A stretch of DNA of 38,665 nucleotides from positions 1 to 38,665 of the forward strand of contig NZ_QNRK01000053.1 of the NCBI RefSeq assembly GCF_003315135.1. The letters are read 5' to 3'. Shown piece after piece: positions 1 through 7,259 of the stretch. The notes under the pieces are model-generated. The model made no database searches, was not told the origin of the DNA, and was given only the letters and a program-made list of their open reading frames with translations. How positions within the stretch are numbered: position 1 is the first letter of the stretch; every line of letters begins with the position of its first letter. The stretch is from Roseiarcus fermentans. Its GTDB lineage: Bacteria; Pseudomonadota; Alphaproteobacteria; Rhizobiales; Beijerinckiaceae. The position numbers and the translations under genes were made by a program.

Positions 1-171
1 GCGGGGTGTCCATGGGGAGTCTCCGAATCAGGAGCGCCCATGGAGTCAGCCTTCGCGCAATTCGTAAATCCCGTTAACCCGAGTTCGGAGCCCTGAAGGC
101 GAGCGGGTCGGCGATTGCCCAATCTCCCGATCGATGACAAACTCGGCCGAGATCGGACGAGGGAGGCCCAG

Positions 172-483
172 GTGAGACGGTTGCGGCCGGTCGCCATGGC
201 GATCGTGGCGCTCGGCTTGGCGACGAGCCTCGCCGGAGGACAGGAGGCGACGTCGGGAATCTTCGCCGGGCATGGGCGCGTGGAAGCCGTCGCGCCCGGG
301 ACCGGCGCGCTGACGATCGTCCATGACGACATCGAAGGCTTTATGCCCGCGATGGAGATGATGTACAAAGTGAAGACCCCTGACCTCAGCAGGGATTTGC
401 GGCCAGGCGACGCGATCGACTTCAAGATCGACGCGTCGACCTACACCGTCATTCAGGTGACGCGGGTCCTGGGCGCGAAATAA
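172..483 (+). CDS. CusF-like periplasmic copper-binding protein
   Basis: A 103-residue protein. The GTG at 172 is preferred over the TTG at 115 because GGGAGG lies five bases upstream (161-166) and because it puts a typical signal peptide at the very N-terminus (MRRLRPVAMAIVALGLATS, then an Ala/Gly cleavage region). The mature part is a small beta-barrel-like domain resembling CusF/YdeI-type metallochaperones: GHGRVEAVAP, then LTIVHDDIEGF, then MPAMEMMYKV. The His in VHDD and the Met-rich MEMM segment sit where CusF has its Cu(I)-binding His and two Mets. It would act in the periplasm, carrying copper to an efflux system or buffering it; no efflux genes are visible here. The convergent gene ends six bases downstream. 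The family call is good; the exact role is inferred. Confidence 0.8.
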   Translation: MRRLRPVAMAIVALGLATSLAGGQEATSGIFAGHGRVEAVAPGTGALTIVHDDIEGFMPAMEMMYKVKTPDLSRDLRPGDAIDFKIDASTYTVIQVTRVLGAK

Positions 484-488
484 CCGCC

Positions 489-1842
489 TCATCGCACGGC
501 CGCCAGGAAACCCGAGAAATCGCGGCCTCGGACATTGCCGACATTGTGGCAGGCCATACAACTCGAAGCGCCGTCCTGCAGGTAGGTCTCCAACGTGGTG
601 TTGACCAGGTTTTCCTGGCCTTGGGTTGCGGGGTCGGTCGACTGGTAGTTCTCGCTGGGTTTATCCCGGTCGACGGTCAGTCCGGGAAAGAAACCCCCGT
701 CGTTTTGCGGTCCAGGCGGGTTGGGCGCGGTCGGCCATTGGCTTGCGACGAGCATGTAGTGTTCCCACACCGAGCCCCTGATCCCGGAGAGCGCCCAAAA
801 AGCCCGGTTCATCGCCATAGTCGAGGTGTGGATCGGGAAACGGCGCGTGACCTGCATCGGCTCGGGATCGGGCGAAGGCGGATTCGTCACGCTGACCGGC
901 CGGGTCTCCGGTGACCCGAACTTGGGCAAGTCGGAATTCGGGTGGCGGGGATCGTAATAGGAGTAAGGCGCGCCGGCGTCCTTCGCGTCCGGCTCGCGCG
1001 CGTCCCCCACGCCGGCCGGCGGGACGTTGTCGATCTGTTCGAAGGTGCTCCATAGCCACTGCGGCCTGTAGCGCGTCTTGATCATGATGTGGAACCCGAC
1101 GAGCCCGATGTCGGCCTTCGCGCACACGATCCGTCCGGCGGCGAGGCTGGCCGACACGTCGACGACCTCGGCGTTCTCGACAACGTAGTAGCGGGCCCGG
1201 ATCGCCGGCGTATCCGCATCGGTCATCAGCCGCCACGCGGCCTTCACAGCGATGGATCCAACCGGCAGATTCGCGGGATGGGTCTCGTCCGGCAGGTTGC
1301 GCCCCTCGCTCCAGCCGGCGCTGGCGACAGCGTCGTACTCGGGCTCGTTCACGCGAATCTCGTATCGGGTGTAGGTGCGGTTCCGCGCAACGAGAGGATT
1401 GGTGGACTCGCCAGGCGAGGACCCCGGTTGGTTGAATTCGGCATAAGGCGTAAAAGACGCGAGCGTTTTCACCCGGTTGTCGACGTTCGCGCCGCACGGA
1501 TTGCGCCCGTCCCAACTCGCCCACGGCGTCGGCGCATTCGGCTTTCCGTCCGGACCGATGGGGAAGAGCTCGTATCGCGCTTTGAAGGTCTCCCATACGC
1601 GCGCTCCGGGATCCGCGAGAGTCCTGGCGCGATCGGGCTCGCCGCGCCGCTCAGCGTCTGCGACCGCCGGCCAGTTGAGCGCGATGAAGGCGCGCCAGGC
1701 GAAGGCGTCGAACGTTGGATAGGGATCCGCTCGGGTCGACGGGGCGTCCTCGATCCGGGTGGGCGAAAGGCTCGGGGCGAGGTCGTCCGCCGCCGCGACG
1801 CTGGAAACCGCCAGCAGCGCGACGAGCGCCGCAACGGCGCAT
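489..1842 (-). CDS. Secreted mono-heme cytochrome c-type protein, 5' end disrupted or mis-sequenced
   Basis: About 450 codons. The C-terminus holds one c-type heme motif, CMACH, within GASSCMACHNVGN, followed by about 20 residues. The central part (WRLMTDADTPAIRARYYVVEN, broken here only by length rules; see also GLVGFHIMIKTRY and FPIHTSTMAMNRAFWALSG) is typical of periplasmic proteins annotated only as cytochrome c family. The first ATG/GTG/TTG in frame is GTG 1472, but the frame stays open and protein-like far upstream (DPYPTFDAFAWRAFIALNWP, ARVWETFKARYELFP), reaching a signal-peptide-like stretch (VAALVALLAVSSVAAADD) near 1797-1833. The only nearby ATG (1840-1842) is one base out of frame, so I place the 5' end there and suspect a one-base indel in the first few codons. 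It lies downstream of the CHRD gene on the same strand. Function unknown; an electron-transfer or redox-sensing role is inferred from the heme motif. Confidence 0.65.
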
Positions 1843-1981
1843 GGCAGGCCTGGCGCGGCGCTTAGGGTGGGCCGCGTGCGACCCGACGGTTCTCGCAGCG
1901 CTTCGCTCCTCTTGTTGCTTCGGTTTCGTCCGCCGTTGCCGTTTCGGCCCCCGCCCCGGTTTGCGCGCTTGCCGGAGGCCG

Positions 1982-2476
1982 CTACCGGAGCCCGACGGGC
2001 CCCCGGATCTCGCCAGCCGGGAATTGCTTGCTATGCACGTTGAAATAGTAGCGGCCCCCTTTCAGGTCGCTTGCCTGGGTCTCGTCGATCTTGGCCACGC
2101 CGTGGAAGGGGCTCGCGAGGTTGCCGGGCGTACCGACCTGGATCGGCGCATTCTCCTCGGAGGTCGACCCGATATAGGAGACCGGCCCATGAAAATGCGC
2201 CCCGATCACCGGGGTGTCGATCCCCTTGTAGGTGACCGACCATTCCAGCGTGTTGGTGTCGGTGTCGAGCGTTCCGATCATTTGCCCCTGGGCCTTGCTG
2301 TCATTCCGAGGCACCTCCGCCCCGCCGCTCAGCGTGGCCTGGATCGAAATCTTGTATGCTAGAGCCTGCGAGCCCGTCGCGAGCAGACCGAGAGTTACGA
2401 GCGCGGCGAGAGCGGCGCGCCCCGATATCGGCGGGCGGGCGCAAGAGCGGCGATCTTCGCGAGCTTTCCGTAGCAT
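1982..2476 (-). CDS. CHRD (chordin-like) domain secreted protein
   Basis: 164 residues from ATG 2476, chosen because GGGAGG lies four bases upstream (2481-2486); an earlier in-frame ATG at 2530 has no such site. Residues 1-40 form a signal peptide with a basic start (MLRKAREDRRSC) and a hydrophobic core ending in ALA. The rest is one CHRD domain: YKISIQATLSGGAEVP, GTLDTDTNTLEWSVTY, GAHFHGP, and the C-terminal GGRYYFNVHSKQFPAGEIRG, the most diagnostic block of this family. CHRD proteins in bacteria are extracytoplasmic and of unknown biochemical role. The gene is followed about 140 bases downstream by the cytochrome c-type gene on the same strand, so the two may be co-transcribed. Confidence 0.85.
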   Translation of the reverse strand: MLRKAREDRRSCARPPISGRAALAALVTLGLLATGSQALAYKISIQATLSGGAEVPRNDSKAQGQMIGTLDTDTNTLEWSVTYKGIDTPVIGAHFHGPVSYIGSTSEENAPIQVGTPGNLASPFHGVAKIDETQASDLKGGRYYFNVHSKQFPAGEIRGPVGLR

Positions 2477-3042
2477 GGCGCCTCCCATTTTTCTTGTTTT
2501 CGCGATGGGCGACGAACCGCCCGCTCGCAAGTCGTCACGTTCGCCCGTTCAGGCCTCAGAACGCCGACGATGAAAAAATCTCCGGCCTGAGAGCGCCTCC
2601 AAGGCGTGCTCAACCTCGCTCAGCCACCTGCCCAAGGTCTTTCGCCAGCCCGAGGGCCGTCGAATGTGCTTTGGCGGATCGTATCTTAGACCAGCCTGAT
2701 GGCGATGAAAAGTCTCAGCGCCGCGAACGTAATATGAACGTCTGGAACAGAGTCGAGCCGCTGGCCCCTGCCGCGATCGGGCTTTTCGATCGGCTCGCAG
2801 CGCTCAATCTCCGACGGCTTCGGCATCGCGCGCAACGCCGCCGCCGGCTGTTCGGCGCGATGACGAGGACGTCGCCGTGCCGCTCGATGGAAGGCTCGAC
2901 GGTCGCGTCGTCGTGGCCGACTCCCGCGCGAATGCCGATCGCTGGCCGGCGCCGGATCTGAACGCCCACCTCAGCGGCATTTCCGCTCCATTTCGCGACC
3001 GGGAATAGGTGGGGCGGAGGAAGCCGAACGCTGTCTATGCGC
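2477..3042. other. Intergenic region without a convincing gene
   Basis: No frame here has both a start with a ribosome-binding site and a recognisable product. One + strand frame (roughly 2823-3008, ending at TAG 3006-3008) reads like acidic protein (DDEDVAVPLDGRLDGRVVVADS) but has no start codon; it could be a decayed gene fragment. The segment 2680-2740 is more AT-rich than its surroundings. The 5' signals of the CHRD gene should lie in 2477-2550. I see no clear intrinsic terminator for lpdA, which ends at 3043. Confidence 0.5.
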
Positions 3043-4440
3043 TCACACGTGGATCGCCCGCTTGTCGACCGCCATGGCGGCTTCCTTGACCGCTTCCGAC
3101 ATCGTCGGATGGGCGTGGCAGGTGCGCGCCAGGTCCTCCGCCGAACCGCCGAACTCCATCAGCACGCAGACCTCGTGGATCATCTCGCCGGCGCCGAAGC
3201 CGACGATATGCGCCCCGAGAACCCGGTCGGTGGCGGCGTCGGCCAGAATCTTCACGAACCCGTCAGTGTGGCGCATGGCGCGCGCGCGGCCGTTGGCGGT
3301 GAACGGGAATTTACCGATCTTGTAGGCGACGCCGGCGGCCTTCAACTCCTCCTCGGTCTTGCCGACCGAGGCGATTTCGGGACTCGTGTAGACGACGCCC
3401 GGAATCACGTCGTAGTTCACGTGGCCGGCCTGCCCGGCGAGGATCTCGGCGAGCGCGACGCCCTCGTCCTCCGCCTTGTGGGCGAGCATCGGGCCCCGGA
3501 CCACGTCGCCGATGGCGTAGATCCCGGGAACGTTGGTGGCGAAATGCTGGTCGACCGCGATCATGCCCCGGTCCATCGCCACGCCCTGCGCCTCCAGACC
3601 GAGATTGTGCGTGTACGGGCGACGCCCGATCGCGACCAGCACCACGTCGGCGTCGAGGACCTTCGCTTCGCCCCCCGCGGCGGGCTCGATGGTCGCTCTC
3701 ACGCCCTCGCCCGCCTTCTCGACCCCGGTCACCTTGTGGCCGAGATGGAAGGCGAAACCCTGCTTCTCGAGCAGGCGCTGGAACTGTTTGGCGACCTCGC
3801 CGTCCATGCCGGGCAGGATGCGGTCGAGGAACTCGACCACCGTCACCTCGGCGCCGAGCCGACGCCAGACCGAACCGAGCTCGAGCCCGATCACCCCGGC
3901 GCCGACCACGATCAGCTTCCTGGGGACCTTGGGCAGGCTCAGGGCGCCGGTCGAGGAGACGACGGTCGTCTCGTCGATCTCGACGCCGGGGAGTTTTGCG
4001 ACGTCCGAGCCGGTGGCGATCACGATCGCCTTGGTCTCGAGGAGTTTTTCGTTGCCGTCCTCGCCCTTGACCACGACCTTGCCGGGCGAGCGGATGCTCC
4101 CCTCGCCGGTAAGGGAGTCGACCTTGTTCTTCTTGAAGAGGTACGCGACGCCGTTGACGTTGGCGGCGACGGTGTCGTCCTTGTGCTTCATCAACGCGGC
4201 GTGATCGAGTGTTGGCGCAGCCACCACGACCCCGAGCGGCGCCATGCCGTGGTTCGCCTCCTCGAACATCTCGGAGGCGTACAGCAGCGCCTTCGAGGGG
4301 ATGCAGCCGATGTTGAGGCAGGTGCCGCCGAGCGTTTTTCGCTTCTCGACCACGGCCACCTTCAGGCCGAGCTGGGCCGCGCGGATGGCGCAGACATAGC
4401 CGCCGGGGCCGGCGCCGATGACGACGAGATCATAGCTCAT
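3043..4440 (-). CDS. lpdA: Dihydrolipoyl dehydrogenase (E3)
   Basis: 465 residues, full length for the family. It reoxidises the dihydrolipoyl arm of 2-oxoacid dehydrogenase complexes with NAD+; here it is the E3 of the 2-oxoglutarate dehydrogenase cluster. The N-terminal FAD-binding motif is [18 protein letters not shown]. The redox disulfide is C41/C46 in [13 protein letters not shown]. The NAD-binding [13 protein letters not shown] follows in the middle. The C-terminal dimer-interface active site is [12 protein letters not shown] with His444 and Glu449. It is the last gene of the TCA cluster, 57 bases after the MAPEG gene, and is separated from odhB by three non-TCA genes. No strong Shine-Dalgarno sequence is seen before the ATG. 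Confidence 0.97.
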   Translation of the reverse strand: MSYDLVVIGAGPGGYVCAIRAAQLGLKVAVVEKRKTLGGTCLNIGCIPSKALLYASEMFEEANHGMAPLGVVVAAPTLDHAALMKHKDDTVAANVNGVAYLFKKNKVDSLTGEGSIRSPGKVVVKGEDGNEKLLETKAIVIATGSDVAKLPGVEIDETTVVSSTGALSLPKVPRKLIVVGAGVIGLELGSVWRRLGAEVTVVEFLDRILPGMDGEVAKQFQRLLEKQGFAFHLGHKVTGVEKAGEGVRATIEPAAGGEAKVLDADVVLVAIGRRPYTHNLGLEAQGVAMDRGMIAVDQHFATNVPGIYAIGDVVRGPMLAHKAEDEGVALAEILAGQAGHVNYDVIPGVVYTSPEIASVGKTEEELKAAGVAYKIGKFPFTANGRARAMRHTDGFVKILADAATDRVLGAHIVGFGAGEMIHEVCVLMEFGGSAEDLARTCHAHPTMSEAVKEAAMAVDKRAIHV

Positions 4441-4497
4441 TCAAATATCTCACTTTTGTTTTGGCTTTGCGGCCGGCTCCGTCAGGCGAAGCGCGAT

Positions 4498-4881
4498 TCA
4501 GTCGAGCGCCAGCCGGAGCAACATCATCACGATCGCGAGAACGGAGACGCCCCACACGAGGGAGCGCACCCAGGCGACGTTGAAGAGATACAGCGGCAGG
4601 TAGGCGACCCGGGCGACGATCCACACGATCGGCCAGATCCCCGCCGACCAATGAAGCGCGATGAACGCCAGATCGAGCGCGACGAAGGCGGTGAAGCTCT
4701 CGAGATAGTTGGCGAGCGCCCGCCTCGCGCGTCCAGCGATCACCCCCTTCGGCTCGATCGCGACGTCGCGCGCGCTCACGAGGTAGGAGCGCGGCAGGGC
4801 GAGATTGGCGGCGCCCGCCTGCGCCACGACGTGAACGACCCACAGGAGGACGCTCAGTTCCAGACACGCGAGTTCGCTCAT
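4498..4881 (-). CDS. MAPEG-family integral membrane protein
   Basis: 127 residues with about four hydrophobic segments: ELSVLLWVVHVVAQAGA at the N-terminus, SFTAFVALDLAFIALHW in the middle, then IWPIVWIVARVAYLPLYLF and VWGVSVLAIVMMLLRLAL. The motif RARRALANYLESFTAF, with its Arg-Ala-x-x-Ala-x-x-N-x-x-E pattern, is the signature of MAPEG proteins (membrane-associated eicosanoid/glutathione metabolism). Bacterial members are mostly uncharacterised inner-membrane proteins. The ATG overlaps the vapC stop by four bases (ATGA), so translation is probably coupled to the toxin gene. It sits between odhB and lpdA and has no evident link to that complex. Confidence 0.85.
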   Translation of the reverse strand: MSELACLELSVLLWVVHVVAQAGAANLALPRSYLVSARDVAIEPKGVIAGRARRALANYLESFTAFVALDLAFIALHWSAGIWPIVWIVARVAYLPLYLFNVAWVRSLVWGVSVLAIVMMLLRLALD

Positions 4882-5315
4882 CCGTTCTCCCCCCCGCGCA
4901 ACCCCGCTGCGGCGCCGGTTGAAGCCAGCGCCAGTCGCACAGGAACGCGCTCTGTCGTGGCTGCCTTTTTCGCAAGGCGTCTGTCGAACGTCGCGAAAGC
5001 CTCGCAGTCCTCGCTCATGGCCAGATGCAGCGCATCGGCGAAGCCCAACCCGCGCTCTGCGTCATCGAGCGCTCGCCCGACGGCGTCGGCGGCGCCGACT
5101 GTCACGCGCTCGAGTCCGCAAAACCTTCTGAGCTGCCGAATGACTTCGTCACGCGGCAGGTCATATGCGTCGCGCAACACCCACTCCGCTTCCAGAATGA
5201 CCGTCACGGGCGCAAAGACATCGGTGTCGCTGACGATCTTCAGAGCGCGTTGCGCGAGCGTCTCGTCATCACGCGTCAGGAAGCGAATGACGATGTTCGT
5301 GTCAATCGCCAGCAT
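4878..5315 (-). CDS. vapC: VapC-type PIN-domain toxin (putative ribonuclease)
   Basis: 145 residues, a single PIN domain covering almost the whole protein. The expected acidic metal-binding residues are present: Asp5 (MLAIDTNIVIRFLTRDD), Glu44 (VILEAEWVLRDAY), Asp94 (GFADALHLAMS) and Asp111 (FATFDRRLAKKA). PIN toxins of this type cleave tRNA or rRNA in a Mg2+-dependent way; the target cannot be told from sequence. The start overlaps the upstream antitoxin gene by 14 bases and the stop overlaps the MAPEG start by four. The active-site set is intact, so the toxin is expected to be functional and held in check by the partner at 5302-5577. Confidence 0.9.
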   Translation of the reverse strand: MLAIDTNIVIRFLTRDDETLAQRALKIVSDTDVFAPVTVILEAEWVLRDAYDLPRDEVIRQLRRFCGLERVTVGAADAVGRALDDAERGLGFADALHLAMSEDCEAFATFDRRLAKKAATTERVPVRLALASTGAAAGLRGGENG

Positions 5316-5577
5316 AACGGCGCTTCGCGGCGGCGCGAAGCGCCTTCTCGATGTCCTCGTCGCTCAGCCGCTTTCCATGGTGCGACAGGGACCCGAAAAC
5401 GTCCTTCGGCTCGGTAGGCGGGAACGGGCTTGCAGGCCGCAGGAGGATCCCCTCCCGCGTCTCCTCGACCACGAGTTTTTGACCCGCTCTCCACCCCTTG
5501 GACTCGCGGATCGCCTTGGGCAGGATCACCTGCCCTTTGGTGGACACAACCGTCGAAGATTTGTTCGTCAAGGTCAT
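5302..5577 (-). CDS. vapB: AbrB/SpoVT-type antitoxin (VapB-like)
   Basis: 91 residues. The N-terminal half is a swapped-hairpin AbrB-type DNA-binding domain: STVVSTKGQVILPKAIRE, then GWRAGQKLVVEETREGILLRP. The C-terminal part (DVFGSLSHHGKRLSDEDIEKALRAAAKRR) is a helix-rich tail of the kind that wraps the toxin active site. It should neutralise VapC and autorepress the pair. It overlaps vapC by 14 bases. A promoter-like TTGCGA-N17-TATCTT lies just upstream (5611-5639), so the pair need not depend on the TCA transcript. No good Shine-Dalgarno sequence is seen before the ATG. Confidence 0.88.
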   Translation of the reverse strand: MTLTNKSSTVVSTKGQVILPKAIRESKGWRAGQKLVVEETREGILLRPASPFPPTEPKDVFGSLSHHGKRLSDEDIEKALRAAAKRRYAGD

Positions 5578-5610
5578 CGCGCGCCGGCGGCCGATAGGTA
5601 AGACGAATGT

Positions 5611-5639
5611 AAGATAGGTCTGGCGCCGCCCGTTCGCAA
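5611..5639 (-). promoter_or_regulatory. Candidate vapBC promoter inside the TCA cluster
   Basis: On the minus strand TTGCGA (5639-5634) is followed after 17 bases by TATCTT (5616-5611), a good sigma-70-like pair, with a predicted start near 5604, about 27 bases before the vapB ATG. Immediately after the -10 hexamer, CCTATCTTAC and CTTACCTATC form a repeated pattern that could serve as the antitoxin operator. This is pattern recognition only. Confidence 0.5.
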
Positions 5640-5647
5640 GACGCCCC

Positions 5648-6868
5648 TCACAGGTCGAGGACGAGCCGGGCCGGATCCTCGAGCGCCTCCTTGACTCGCA
5701 CCAGGAAGGTCACCGCCTCCTTGCCGTCGACGATGCGGTGGTCGTAGCTCAGCGCCAGATACATCATCGGGCGGATCTCGACCTTGCCGGCCACCGCGAT
5801 CGGGCGCTCCTGGATCTTGTGCATGCCGAGGATGCCGGATTGCGGCGCATTCAGGATCGGCGTCGACATCAGCGAACCGTAGATGCCGCCGTTGGTGATG
5901 GTGAAGGTGCCGCCCTGCAGATCCTCGAGCTTGAGCTGACCGTCGCGGGCGCGCTTGCCGAGATCGGCGATCGCCTTCTCGATCCCCGCCACCGAAAGCC
6001 GGTCGCAGTCGCGCACCACCGGCACGATCAGGCCCTTGTCGGTGCCGACCGCGATGCCGAGGTGGTAGTAGTTCTTGTAGACGAGGTCCGCGCCGTCGAT
6101 CTCGGCGTTGACCGCCGGAATCTCCTTCAGCGCCTGCACGCAGGCTTTGACGAAGAAGCCCATGAAGCCGAGCTTGGCGCCGTGCTTCTTCTCGAAAGCG
6201 TCCTTGTAGCGCGCGCGCATCGCCATCACTTCGCTCATGTCGACCTCGTTGAAGGTCGTGAGCATGGCTGCGGTGTTCTGGGCGTCCTTGAGGCGGCGCG
6301 CGATCGTCTGGCGCAATTTCGTCATGCGCACGCGCTCCTCGCGCACGCTGTCATCCGGGGCGGGGGCGCGCGCGGCGGGCGTGGGGACGGGAGTGGGCGA
6401 AGGCGCCGTCACGACGGGGGCCGGGGCGGAGGAAACGCCCGGAGCGGCGGCCGCAGCGAGGACGTCGCCCTTGAGCACCTGACCGCGCTTGCCGCTGCCG
6501 GCGATCGCGCCGAGGTCGATCTTCTGCTCGGCCGCGATCTTGGCCGCCGACGGCGCCGGCGGCATGGCGGAAGCGCCCGCGTGAGCGGCCTTCGGCGGGA
6601 CGGGAGCGGGAGCGGCGAGCGAGGCGGCCGCGGCGCCGCTCAACTGGCCGAGCAGCGCGCCGATCGACACCGTCTGTCCGGTCTCGGCCGAGATCTCGCT
6701 CAGGACGCCGGCGCCCGGCGCGTTGACTTCCAGCGTGACCTTGTCGGTCTCGAGCTCGACCAGCGGCTCGTCGGCGCGCACCGCCTCGCCCGCCTTCTTG
6801 AACCACTTGCCGACAGTCGCCTCGGTGATCGATTCGCCAAGCGTCGGGACACGGATTTCAATCGCCAT
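5648..6868 (-). CDS. odhB: Dihydrolipoyllysine-residue succinyltransferase (E2 of 2-oxoglutarate dehydrogenase)
   Basis: 406 residues. Domains in order: an N-terminal lipoyl domain (about 1-77) with the lipoylated Lys in [14 protein letters not shown]; an Ala/Pro linker; a short peripheral subunit-binding domain (about 110-145, [20 protein letters not shown]); a second Ala/Pro linker; and the catalytic acyltransferase domain (about 175-406). The active site [12 protein letters not shown] carries His377 and Asp381. It transfers succinyl groups from the E1-bound intermediate to CoA and forms the core of the complex. It lies 32 bases downstream of the YciI-like gene and upstream of vapBC, so in this cluster E2 is separated from both E1 and E3 by unrelated genes. 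No clear Shine-Dalgarno sequence precedes the ATG. Confidence 0.97.
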   Translation of the reverse strand: MAIEIRVPTLGESITEATVGKWFKKAGEAVRADEPLVELETDKVTLEVNAPGAGVLSEISAETGQTVSIGALLGQLSGAAAASLAAPAPVPPKAAHAGASAMPPAPSAAKIAAEQKIDLGAIAGSGKRGQVLKGDVLAAAAAPGVSSAPAPVVTAPSPTPVPTPAARAPAPDDSVREERVRMTKLRQTIARRLKDAQNTAAMLTTFNEVDMSEVMAMRARYKDAFEKKHGAKLGFMGFFVKACVQALKEIPAVNAEIDGADLVYKNYYHLGIAVGTDKGLIVPVVRDCDRLSVAGIEKAIADLGKRARDGQLKLEDLQGGTFTITNGGIYGSLMSTPILNAPQSGILGMHKIQERPIAVAGKVEIRPMMYLALSYDHRIVDGKEAVTFLVRVKEALEDPARLVLDL

Positions 6869-6900
6869 TCACATCGCGCCGACAACGGCGCCCTTCTTGA

Positions 6901-7236
6901 TCAGGGTGTTACAGAATCGATCGGCGAGAGCGGCAGGCTCGGCCGCACCGCGATCGCAGGCATGGGAAACGTCTCGTAGGAGAAGCCGCGCTTCGACAGG
7001 ATCGCCGGGTCCGCCGCCAGCATCGCCTCGAGCGCCGCCTGCGACCTGGCCTCGATGATCGCGACGCCGTAGCCGCCGGCCGGGTCGGCGACCGGCCCCA
7101 TGGCGATCACCGCGCCGATCTCGACCCGCGGCGTCCAGTATTCGCGGTGCCGGCGCATCACCAGCGCCTCGTCCGAGGTCATGTCGGACAGGAACGTCGG
7201 CCGCGGCGGCCTCAGCTTGCACAGAAAGTGCGACAT
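6901..7236 (-). CDS. YciI-like (YCII domain) protein
   Basis: 111 residues. The YCII fold is recognisable from FLCKLRPPRPTFLSDMTSDE, the central MRRHREYW, then GPVADPAGGYGVAIIEA and the terminal GFSYETFPMPAIAVRPS. YCII proteins are small ferredoxin-like alpha-beta proteins with a conserved His/Asp pair; a few have enzyme activity on small substrates, but most are unassigned. The gene is inserted between sucA (stop 23 bases upstream) and odhB. The last dozen residues after AVRPS look like a run-on tail. Family call good, function unknown. Confidence 0.8.
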   Translation of the reverse strand: MSHFLCKLRPPRPTFLSDMTSDEALVMRRHREYWTPRVEIGAVIAMGPVADPAGGYGVAIIEARSQAALEAMLAADPAILSKRGFSYETFPMPAIAVRPSLPLSPIDSVTP

Positions 7237-7259
7237 CGGACTCTAAGCCTCAGCGAGCG

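Noticed and set aside
6869-7222. Second minus-strand frame overlapping the YciI-like gene
   Set aside because: Arg/Gly/Ala-rich translation without family features; the YCII frame explains these bases.
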